From Flavobacteriales bacterium (GTDB lineage: Bacteria > Bacteroidota > Bacteroidia > Flavobacteriales_D > Crocinitomicaceae): DNA of 50,167 bases. The notes below the pieces were generated by a model. It worked only from the letters and a program-made list of their open reading frames with translations, made no database searches and was not told where the DNA came from. Shown piece by piece: positions 41,221 through 50,167 of this stretch (its first letter is position 1; each line of letters begins with the position of its first letter). The stretch lies in the NCBI GenBank assembly GCA_947474675.1, contig CANJKA010000015.1, positions 1 to 50,167 on the forward strand, given 5' to 3'. The position numbers and the translations under genes were made by a program.

Positions 41221-42627
41221 ATGAAAATTAAGATGGAAAGCAAATCATTATTGAAAATTGAAGAACAAAAAGGAAAAGTAAATGGAAAACATCCAGAAGT
41301 TGTTCTTGTTTCTCCATGTAAAATAGATGATGGAATTCTAAAATTTTCTAATGAGGATCAATCTCGTTTTATTCAGATATTTGATAAAAAAACGTTTTCT
41401 TCTTGTTTTTTTATTCCTGCATCTGGTTCAGGATCTAGAATGTTTCAATTTTTATTCGATTTTTTGGAAACTCCGAATGATCTAAACAGGAGTTCTGTTG
41501 AGAAATTTTTAAATCATATTTCGGAATTTGCATTTTTTCAGCAATTACCTCTTGATATGAGGAAAAAAATTGAAAAATTTGACATTGATTTGGAAGAATT
41601 TGTTACTTATTTATTAAAGAATGAGGGAATGGGGTATGGTGAAATTCCAAAGGGTTTGGTTCCGTTTCATAAAAACACACCCTTTATCTTAAATCCTTTT
41701 CAAGAGCATGTTTTGCAAGGAGCGAAATTAAAAACAGAAAATGTTAGTTTCCATTTTACAGTTCAGTCAAAATTTGAAACCGCAATAAAAACTGTCATTT
41801 CTCAAGTTCAAGGATTGACTGGTCAGCAATATAATGTTTCTTTTTCAGATCAAAATAGTGAGACCGATTCAATTGCTTTTACAAAGGAAGGTATTCCCTT
41901 TTTATTGGAAGATGGAAATGTTCTTCAACGTCCTGCTGGTCATGGAGCTCTAATAGAGAATATTAATAAAATTGAAACTGATTATATTTTTATTAAAAAC
42001 ATTGATAACGTTCAGCATTTTTCAAAATCTGAACATTCTTTAGAGACATGGAAGTTATTAGGGGGCATTTTAATCGATTTTAGAAAAGAGTTGATAAAAT
42101 TATTTAATAAAACGACTTTAGAAGATTTTAAGATATTTAATGATCGATTTCAATTACTTCCAGCTGATTCTATAAAAGATTTAACAATTAATGAAATTAA
42201 AGAAATTTTGAATCGTCCTTCGAGAGTTTGTGGAATGGTTCGAAATGATGGTCAGGCAGGTGGTGGACCTTTTTGGGTCAATGATGAAGGGAAAGTTACT
42301 AAGCAAATTGTTGAGAAATCTCAAATAACAATGAAGGGTAATCAATATAGTTTGATGGTTCAAAGTACCTATTTTAATCCTGTTATGATTGTTGCTTCGA
42401 CTAAAGATGTTCATGAAAATAAATTTGATTTAAATAATTTTAAAGATGATTCAAAATTTTTCGTTGTCAGCAAAAAATACAAAGGTCAAGATGTTCGATT
42501 TATCGAATTACCAGGTTTGTGGAATGGGAGTATGTCAAATTGGAACAGTTTATTCGTTGAAATTCCAACAAATACATTTAGTCCCGTAAAAACAGTGTTA
42601 GATTTATTAGAGGGTTCACATCTTTAG
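41221..42627 (+). CDS. DUF4301 family protein
   Basis: 468 residues, a Bacteroidetes family of unknown function. The fold appears nucleotidyltransferase-like: FFIPASGSGSRMFQFLFDF (~60-78) resembles the GxGxRM loop of sugar nucleotidyltransferases, then GLVPFHKN, FTKEGIPFLLEDG, LQRPAGHGALIENIN and DYIFIKNIDNV. So NDP-sugar or similar transfer is a reasonable guess but not shown. ATG 41233 is an alternative start. It shares a 25-base divergent gap with the methyltransferase gene. Confidence 0.85.
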   Translation: MKIKMESKSLLKIEEQKGKVNGKHPEVVLVSPCKIDDGILKFSNEDQSRFIQIFDKKTFSSCFFIPASGSGSRMFQFLFDFLETPNDLNRSSVEKFLNHISEFAFFQQLPLDMRKKIEKFDIDLEEFVTYLLKNEGMGYGEIPKGLVPFHKNTPFILNPFQEHVLQGAKLKTENVSFHFTVQSKFETAIKTVISQVQGLTGQQYNVSFSDQNSETDSIAFTKEGIPFLLEDGNVLQRPAGHGALIENINKIETDYIFIKNIDNVQHFSKSEHSLETWKLLGGILIDFRKELIKLFNKTTLEDFKIFNDRFQLLPADSIKDLTINEIKEILNRPSRVCGMVRNDGQAGGGPFWVNDEGKVTKQIVEKSQITMKGNQYSLMVQSTYFNPVMIVASTKDVHENKFDLNNFKDDSKFFVVSKKYKGQDVRFIELPGLWNGSMSNWNSLFVEIPTNTFSPVKTVLDLLEGSHL

Positions 42628-42972
42628 GAACGTTACACTTCAATGTTCTTCAACATCAAAGCATTATCAATGCTAATATCAACCATCTATCACGTTATTT
42701 AATCACCTTTAAAGATATGTTGCCCCTCATTATCGTTGATTTTTGTCGTTTTTTTTTTTGCCCGATTTCACATCAATTCCTCTGTAAGACAGTTTGTCTT
42801 CAATATTTTTAATTAAAAAGGATTGAAATGTGTAAAAATTGAATAAAATCATCTTTTTTACATTTTTATTTCGGTTTTCGTTAAATTAATAGGGGGGTGT
42901 TAATAAAAAAGTATAGTTTTTTTAATTTTAACTCGTTAAAATGGTGTAAATTTGTAAAAAAAAATTTTACAC
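42628..42972. promoter_or_regulatory. Upstream region of glutamine synthetase III
   Basis: A 345-base spacer with no gene. Near the start, AGCATT/AATGCT with an ATC loop (42660-42674) is a small hairpin. Near the end, GTGTAAA occurs at ~42834-42840 and ~42945-42951, and inverted as TTTTACAC just before the ATG (~42965-42972). The two last copies flank a good -7 box. This spacing suggests an operator for a regulator acting on nitrogen metabolism; inference. Confidence 0.4.
42948..42955 (+). promoter_or_regulatory. Bacteroidetes -7 box for glutamine synthetase III
   Basis: TAAATTTG fits TAnnTTTG exactly. It lies 17 bases before the ATG (42973), so the leader would be only ~10-12 bases. T-rich DNA (TTTTAACTCG) lies about 20 bases upstream in place of a clear TTTG -33 box. 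Confidence 0.6.
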
Positions 42973-45159
42973 ATGGCGACTAAAAGAATGCAAGCGTATC
43001 ATGATGTGTTGAGCAGAACAACTAAACACATCGAGTTTAATGGAAAAATTTCTGAAATTTTTGGGGAAAATGTATTTCATGCAGAAGTAATGCGTGAATA
43101 TCTTCCAAGTGAAGCATATAAATCAATGATGGAATCCGCTTCAAAAGGAACTCGTCTTGAGCGTAAAATGGCAGATCAAGTAGCGTCTTCTATGAAAGAT
43201 TGGGCGTTAACTAAAGGTGCAACACATTATACACATTGGTTTCAGCCATTAACTGGTTCTACAGCTGAGAAACATGATGCTTTTTTTAAACCTGTAGGTC
43301 CAGGAAGAGCGATTGAACGTTTTGATGGTGATTTATTGATTCAACAAGAATCAGATGCGTCTTCTTTTCCAAATGGAGGAATTCGTAATACATTTGAAGC
43401 TAGAGGTTATACTGCTTGGGATCCTTCATCTCCAGCATTCGTTATTGATAAAACATTGTGTATTCCAACGATTTTCGTTTCATATACAGGAGAAGCATTA
43501 GATTATAAAATGCCTTTATTAAAAGCGTTACATGCTATTGATGAAGCTTCAACAGCTGTTTGTCAATATTTTGATAAAAATGTAACAAAAACAATCGCGA
43601 CATTAGGTTGGGAACAAGAATATTTCTTAGTAGATTCTGCTCTTTTTAATGCAAGACCAGATATTATGATGACGGGAAGAGCTTTATTTGGACATGCACC
43701 AGCTAAAGGTCAACAATTAGATGATCATTATTTTGGGTCAATTCCAGCGCGTGTTACTTCTTTTATGCGTGAATTTGAAACAGAGGCAATTCGTTTAGGT
43801 ATTCCAGTTACGACTCGTCACAATGAAGTTGCACCAAATCAATTTGAATGTGCTCCGATTTTTGAAGAATGTAATTTAGCAAACGATCACAATTTATTGT
43901 TAATGGATTTGATGGAGAAGATTGCTAGAAAACATGATTTCCGTGTATTATTGCATGAAAAACCATTTGCAGGAGTGAATGGGTCTGGAAAGCACAATAA
44001 CTGGTCTCTTTCTACAGATACAAATGTAAATTTATTAGCACCTGGAAAAAATCCAAAATCGAATTTACAATTTTTGACTTTTTTCTGTAACACAATTAAA
44101 GCAATTCACGATCATGCTGATTTATTGCGTGCTTGTATTGCAGGGGCTGGAAACGATCATAGACTTGGTGCGAATGAAGCTCCTCCAGCTATTATTTCGG
44201 CTTTTATCGGAACTCAACTTTCTTATTTATTAGATGAAATTGAGAAAAATGTGAAAGCTGGAAAAATGACGCCAGAAGATAAAACAGAATTTAAATTGAA
44301 TATCGGTAAAATTCCTCAAATTATGTTGGATAATACAGATAGAAATAGAACTTCACCTTTTGCTTTTACAGGAAATAAATTTGAATTTAGAGCGGTAGGT
44401 TCTTCTGCAAATTGTGCTTCTGCAATGATTGTAGTTAATACGATTGTAGCAAATCAATTAAAAATATTCAAAAAAGACGTTGATGCTAGGCTTGAAAAAG
44501 GAGAAGCGAAAGACGAAGCAATCTTGAAAGAATTGCAAACGATGATAAAAGCTTCTAAGAAAATTCGTTTCGAAGGAAATGGATACGGTGAAGAATGGGT
44601 GAAAGAAGCTGAAAAAAGAGGTTTGTCTAATTTGAAAGATACACCTAGAGCTTTAAAAGTTTGGAGTGATAAAAAGGTAATTAAATTATTTAATGACATG
44701 GATGTATTAATTCCTCGTGAATTAATTGCTCGTCAGGATATTGAATTTGAAAGCTATATTCATAAGATTCAAATTGAAGCTCGTTTAATTGGTGATATTG
44801 CTCAAAATCACATTATCCCTGCTGTAATTGAATATCAAAATAGATTAATTACAAATGTTCAAGGTTTAATGGCTGTTCTTGGTGATAAAGCTGGAAAAGA
44901 AGCGGGTAAAGCTCAACTTGAAATATTAGTTCGAATTTCAGAACATTTGAATAAAATGAAATCGAATTGTGACTTAATGTTGGTTGCTAGAAAAGCAGCA
45001 AATAAAGTTGAAGGGAATGAAGAAAAAGCGTTTGCTTATTGCGATAAAGTGAAAGTTTATTTTGATGAAATTCGTTATCATGCTGATAAATTAGAGATAA
45101 TGGTGGATGATGAACTTTGGCCTTTACCAAAATTTAGAGAAATGTTATTTACACGTTGA
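42973..45159 (+). CDS. glnN: Type III glutamine synthetase
   Basis: 728 residues, the large GSIII length (about 730), not the ~450 of GSI. It makes glutamine from glutamate, ammonia and ATP. Family blocks: FTHWFQPLTG-type sequence (THYTHWFQPLTGSTAEKHDAF is split by my limit; seen at ~79-99), LLIQQESDASSFPNGG, GWEQEYFLVD (metal-binding Glu), TTRHNEVAPNQFECAPIF, HEKPFAGVNGSGKHNNWS (ATP/metal site), RLGANEAPPAIIS and NRTSPFAFTGNKFEFRAVGS. Preceded by a clear -7 box and followed by a terminator, so monocistronic. Confidence 0.96.
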   Translation: MATKRMQAYHDVLSRTTKHIEFNGKISEIFGENVFHAEVMREYLPSEAYKSMMESASKGTRLERKMADQVASSMKDWALTKGATHYTHWFQPLTGSTAEKHDAFFKPVGPGRAIERFDGDLLIQQESDASSFPNGGIRNTFEARGYTAWDPSSPAFVIDKTLCIPTIFVSYTGEALDYKMPLLKALHAIDEASTAVCQYFDKNVTKTIATLGWEQEYFLVDSALFNARPDIMMTGRALFGHAPAKGQQLDDHYFGSIPARVTSFMREFETEAIRLGIPVTTRHNEVAPNQFECAPIFEECNLANDHNLLLMDLMEKIARKHDFRVLLHEKPFAGVNGSGKHNNWSLSTDTNVNLLAPGKNPKSNLQFLTFFCNTIKAIHDHADLLRACIAGAGNDHRLGANEAPPAIISAFIGTQLSYLLDEIEKNVKAGKMTPEDKTEFKLNIGKIPQIMLDNTDRNRTSPFAFTGNKFEFRAVGSSANCASAMIVVNTIVANQLKIFKKDVDARLEKGEAKDEAILKELQTMIKASKKIRFEGNGYGEEWVKEAEKRGLSNLKDTPRALKVWSDKKVIKLFNDMDVLIPRELIARQDIEFESYIHKIQIEARLIGDIAQNHIIPAVIEYQNRLITNVQGLMAVLGDKAGKEAGKAQLEILVRISEHLNKMKSNCDLMLVARKAANKVEGNEEKAFAYCDKVKVYFDEIRYHADKLEIMVDDELWPLPKFREMLFTR

Positions 45160-45179
45160 TTTATTAAATAAATATGTTT

Positions 45180-45211
45180 TAAAAAGCTCTTTTTCGGAAG
45201 AGCTTTTTTTG
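45180..45211 (+). terminator. Terminator after glutamine synthetase III
   Basis: AAAAAGCTCTT and AAGAGCTTTTTTT form a stem with a TTTCGG loop, 21 bases after the stop, ending in seven T residues. Confidence 0.92.
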
Positions 45212-45302
45212 TGGTTGGAAGTTTTATGTTGACCGATTAATTTCTTTTCATTTTGTTCGAATAAATTAATTAATTTAGCGTTTAGTATATAAAAAAAAAT
45301 AG

Positions 45303-45950
45303 ATGAAAAGATTATTTTTAATAGCTTGTTTTTTCACGACAACACCCCTGTTATTTGGTCAGTTTGAGCCTAAGCATACGTTTAATATTGAATTAGGGAT
45401 CCCTGTTCCAATGGGGAATAAAGTGTTTAAGGGAATGATGAAAGGGGGAGTTGCAATTTCTCCCTATTATCAATATAGAATGAAAAATTCTTTAGCTTTT
45501 GGAATAGGGACTCAATACAGTTATTTTCAAATAAATAACGCGAAGGTATCAGCCGTTAAATCAGCTATAGGCGGAGTACATAGTGCTGGTGTTTTTATAA
45601 AAGTTAGTAAGGAAAAGTTTCATACGGAACAATTTGCAACTGATTTTGGGGTGAAATTTGGGTATTGTCAAACTTATTTTAATACAAATTATAATGATTC
45701 AATTTACGGAAAATCACTTCAAGTAGGCTCTTTAACAATTGCTCCTACTTTAGGACTGATATTAAGTGTTGATGAGTTTTCATCTTATCGTTTTACGATT
45801 GGGTATAATATTCAAGCGTATGGATTTTCACCTCAAAGGGTAGGAAACGTATCGAATGGAGGGTATGATCCTTCTGATTTTAATAAAGCAACTCATTTTC
45901 TTTTAGTCGGATTTGGGTATACTCATTATTTCCACAAAAAAACATTTTAA
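45303..45950 (+). CDS. Exported outer-membrane beta-barrel-like protein
   Basis: 215 residues with a signal peptide (MKRLFLIACFFTTTPLLFGQ). The rest shows amphipathic strands (FNIELGIPVPMG, VAISPYYQYRM, LAFGIGTQYSYF, FATDFGVKFGY, APTLGLILSV, RFTIGYNIQAYGF) and ends in an aromatic strand (VGFGYTHYFHKKTF), as in small barrels of the OmpA/PorT kind. Function unknown. 22 bases separate it from prmC, so co-transcription is possible. Confidence 0.72.
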   Translation: MKRLFLIACFFTTTPLLFGQFEPKHTFNIELGIPVPMGNKVFKGMMKGGVAISPYYQYRMKNSLAFGIGTQYSYFQINNAKVSAVKSAIGGVHSAGVFIKVSKEKFHTEQFATDFGVKFGYCQTYFNTNYNDSIYGKSLQVGSLTIAPTLGLILSVDEFSSYRFTIGYNIQAYGFSPQRVGNVSNGGYDPSDFNKATHFLLVGFGYTHYFHKKTF

Positions 45951-45972
45951 CGTAAAATAATTATTTTTTTTC

Positions 45973-46857
45973 ATGTTTGTTCAGACAAATTCAGTAAAAG
46001 CGATCAGAGCTTATTTTAAAGAAAAATTGTCAAACCAATTTTCGGAAAGTGAGATAAAATTAATTGGAAATGAAGTGATTTGTTCTCGTTTGAATTTCTC
46101 TGCTGCTGATTTAATTAGTGCAAACGAGAAGTTACTGTCAGAATCTGATTTGCTTTTTTTTAGATCTGTAGTTAAACGCTTATTGGAAAATGAACCTTTT
46201 CAATATGTGGTAGGAAATGCACATTTTTATGGGTTAATTTTAAAGTCAGATAAAAGAGCTTTAATTCCTCGACCTGAAACTGAAGAATTGATAGATTGGA
46301 TAAAAGAATCATATTCTAAAGAAAAGCCTTTGAATATTGCAGATGTTTGTACGGGGTCAGGTTGCATTGCTTTGTCTCTAAAGTCAATTTTTAGGGAGGC
46401 AAATGTTGTGGCAACAGACTTTTCGAAGGAAGCTCTTTCTCTAGCAAATGAAAATTCTATTGATTTATCTTTGGATATAGATATGATTGAATTTGATGCA
46501 ACGATTGAAGCTCATTATGAAAAAATATCTTTATTAGACGGACAGAAATACGATTGTTGGGTGTCAAATCCACCTTATATACCAAACGAAGAAAGTCTTT
46601 TAATGTCTGAAAATGTCTTGAAATTTGAGCCTCATGCGGCTTTATTTGTCCCCGATGTTGATCCGTTATTATTTTATAGAGTTATTTCTAAAATGGCTAA
46701 TTTCTATTTAAAAAAATCGGGATTATTGTTTTTTGAGATTCATGAGAATTTTGCAAATGATGTTGTTCAATTGTTAGAAAGTCTTAATTTTATCAATGTT
46801 GAATTAAAAGAAGATTTACAAGGGAAAAGTAGAATGGTGAAAGCCGAAAAACTGTAA
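45973..46857 (+). CDS. prmC: Release factor glutamine methyltransferase PrmC/HemK
   Basis: 294 residues. It methylates the Gln of the GGQ motif of peptide-release factors. The N-terminal helical domain carries PFQYVVGNAHFYG and RALIPRPETEELIDW; SAM motif I is ADVCTGSGCIALSL (~122-135); the hallmark NPPYI lies at residues 199-203 in VSNPPYIPNEE. Length is normal. It begins the tight run prmC-ligA-DUF6913-dapA (9-base gap to ligA). Confidence 0.94.
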   Translation: MFVQTNSVKAIRAYFKEKLSNQFSESEIKLIGNEVICSRLNFSAADLISANEKLLSESDLLFFRSVVKRLLENEPFQYVVGNAHFYGLILKSDKRALIPRPETEELIDWIKESYSKEKPLNIADVCTGSGCIALSLKSIFREANVVATDFSKEALSLANENSIDLSLDIDMIEFDATIEAHYEKISLLDGQKYDCWVSNPPYIPNEESLLMSENVLKFEPHAALFVPDVDPLLFYRVISKMANFYLKKSGLLFFEIHENFANDVVQLLESLNFINVELKEDLQGKSRMVKAEKL

Positions 46858-48879
<2,022 letters not shown>

Positions 48880-48881
48880 AG

Positions 48882-49367
48882 ATGATTGATCGACTGAGTG
48901 TTTGGGAAAGATCTAAAAGTTTATTAGTTTTTTATGTTTTTGAAAATCATGAGGAATTTAAACTGTTTAGGGATTCTTTGGATGAGGTTTTGATCGATAG
49001 TTCAATAAAAAGATTAAAAGTTATTATATTAATTAGAGATCCAAAAGAAAGTGTGTTAAAACATTCACTTTTTGCTTATTTTTGTGAAAAAGATATTGCT
49101 GTTTTTGGAAATAAAATTAAAAAGAGATCTAAAAACGATGGAGGAGAAGATTTAGACATAATTAGAGGAACTCAGTTTGATTTGTTTTTATGTTTTGGAT
49201 GTTTTTCTTCAAAAGTATTGAAATGGTTGACGCTTATAAATGCTACTAAAAAAATTGGAATTAATTCTGAAGAAAATTCTTTTTTTGATATGAACTTAAA
49301 AAGTTCTAATGGTTTTACAGATAAAAGCGTTATATTTACAATTGAAATGTTAAATAAAATAATTTAA
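48882..49367 (+). CDS. DUF6913 family protein
   Basis: 161 residues from ATG 48882, two bases after the ligA stop; a TTG at 48876 would overlap ligA. It is a small soluble Bacteroidetes protein commonly found before dapA. Visible blocks: VFYVFENHEEFKLFRDSLDE, LKVIILIRDPKE, FDLFLCFGCFSSKVLKWL (the most conserved part) and KIGINSEENSFFDMNL. No catalytic motif is evident. Tight spacing (2 bases to ligA, 8 to dapA) supports co-transcription. Confidence 0.85.
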   Translation: MIDRLSVWERSKSLLVFYVFENHEEFKLFRDSLDEVLIDSSIKRLKVIILIRDPKESVLKHSLFAYFCEKDIAVFGNKIKKRSKNDGGEDLDIIRGTQFDLFLCFGCFSSKVLKWLTLINATKKIGINSEENSFFDMNLKSSNGFTDKSVIFTIEMLNKII

Positions 49368-49375
49368 GTTAAAAA

Positions 49376-50167
49376 ATGAACAATATTTTTACAGGTTCTG
49401 GAGTAGCTTTGGTTACACCTTTTAATCCAGATGATTCGATAGATTTCATTGCTTTAAGAAAATTAGTCCGTCTTCAAATTGATGGAGGAATTGATTTTTT
49501 AGTCGTTCAAGGTACTACTGGTGAGTCTCCAACGCTTTCTTTAGAAGAAAAAATGGAAGTGCTAAAAGTTGTAATTGATGAAAACAAATGTCAGTTAAAA
49601 ATAGTTTACGGACTTGGAGGAAATGATTCAAAAAAAATTGGAGAACTTTTTAAATTAATTCCAAGCGGAGTAGATGGTATTCTTTCTGTTTCCCCATATT
49701 ATAATAAACCGACTCAAAACGGAATTATTGAGCATTTTAAATATTTATCATCTTGTACAAAATTGCCAATTATATTGTATAACGTTCCAGGAAGAACTGG
49801 ATCTAATATGTTAGTGGACACAACTCTTGAATTATCTAAAATAGAAAATATTGTTGCTGTAAAAGAAGCTTCAGGAAATATGGAGCAAATCATGGATTTG
49901 ATTCGTTTACGACCAGAAGGTTTTGGGATATTATCAGGTGATGACGCTTTGACTATGCCTTTGATTGCTGCTGGAGCAGATGGTGTAATTTCTGTTGTTG
50001 CAAATGCTTTACCAGAATTATTTTCTACAATGGTCAATAATTCTATATCAGAGAATTTATCAGAAGCCAGAAAAGGACATTACGATTTAATTCCGATTAC
50101 AAAAATGTTTTTTGAAGAAGGAAATCCTGGAGGAGTAAAAATTGCATTAGCAAAAAGAGGTATAATG
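49376..50167 (+). CDS. dapA: 4-hydroxy-tetrahydrodipicolinate synthase (3' end outside window)
   Basis: 264 codons are visible with no stop before the window edge (normal length ~290), so the C-terminus is missing. It condenses pyruvate and aspartate semialdehyde in lysine/diaminopimelate synthesis. Starts MNNIFTGSGVALVTPF; family sites are GTTGESPTLSLEEK (substrate loop), ILSVSPYYNKPTQNG (the active-site Tyr), LYNVPGRTGSNM (Tyr/Arg), VAVKEASGNMEQIM with the Schiff-base lysine in VKEASG, and GDDALTMPLIAAGADGVISVVAN. It is last in the run prmC-ligA-DUF6913-dapA. Confidence 0.95.
   Translation, partial: MNNIFTGSGVALVTPFNPDDSIDFIALRKLVRLQIDGGIDFLVVQGTTGESPTLSLEEKMEVLKVVIDENKCQLKIVYGLGGNDSKKIGELFKLIPSGVDGILSVSPYYNKPTQNGIIEHFKYLSSCTKLPIILYNVPGRTGSNMLVDTTLELSKIENIVAVKEASGNMEQIMDLIRLRPEGFGILSGDDALTMPLIAAGADGVISVVANALPELFSTMVNNSISENLSEARKGHYDLIPITKMFFEEGNPGGVKIALAKRGIM

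Overview
The window is AT-rich (roughly one third G+C) chromosomal DNA from a Bacteroidetes bacterium. The gene content points to Flavobacteriales, probably near Fluviicola/Crocinitomicaceae. Evidence: two type IX secretion (T9SS) cargo proteins (one short type-A C-terminus, one CHU_C/type-B C-terminus), an ExbB-ExbD-ExbD-TonB cluster of the Bacteroidetes kind, a type III glutamine synthetase, DUF1015/DUF4301/DUF6913 proteins, short SerA, ribosomal protein THX, AT-rich leaders without Shine-Dalgarno sequences, and TAnnTTTG-type -7 promoter boxes. The genus is an inference. I saw no rRNA, tRNA, CRISPR array, plasmid or prophage.

Layout. 1-3.4 kb: the end of one T9SS cargo gene and a complete 842-residue adhesin-like T9SS protein. 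3.9-8.5 kb: a cysteine desulfurase, an ACMSD-type decarboxylase of tryptophan breakdown, and divergently paaABC for phenylacetyl-CoA epoxidation (paaD/paaE do not follow). 9.1-14.9 kb: hisS, hutH, a small membrane protein, a foldback repeat element and a class V aminotransferase-fold enzyme. 15.2-19.9 kb (minus strand): exbB-exbD-exbD-tonB ending at a strong terminator, then a second unit with two unusual exported proteins that join a T9SS-type 'W-P-S-x-G-L-S-C-x-x-C' segment to a TonB C-terminal domain. 20.4-24.8 kb: MerR regulator, NlpC/P60 hydrolase, MFS transporter, msrA and a CpxP/Spy-like protein, separated by two repeat-rich spacers. 24.9-31.3 kb: LRR lipoprotein, CPBP protease, ABM-domain protein, AMP nucleosidase, M49 peptidase lipoprotein and a BRO-N/DinD-like protein.

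31.3-33 kb holds decaying genes: a coding stretch without a start, an Imm49-like protein, and a DUF1684 gene broken by an in-frame TAA. 33-37.1 kb is the serine-synthesis run serC-serA-DUF1015-yggS-(DUF1684), with 4-nt ATGA overlaps at its end. 37.2-39.6 kb: ribosomal protein THX with a histone-like Lys/Ala tail, a SpoU methyltransferase, HU and paaY. 39.8-50.2 kb: beta-barrel proteins, an O-methyltransferase, DUF4301, glutamine synthetase III, then prmC-ligA-DUF6913-dapA, with dapA running off the end.

Themes: aromatic amino acid and histidine catabolism (ACMSD, PaaABC, PaaY, HutH), TonB-dependent envelope energisation, and serine/PLP metabolism. The least ordinary signals are the TonB_C fusion paralogues, a family of foldback elements with 'AGGTGC' termini, a dispersed 'CTTATATG' repeat, and the frame-broken genes at 31.3-33 kb. 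I did not find a clear new multi-gene system; the TonB_C fusion unit next to exbBD-tonB is the best candidate for something undescribed.
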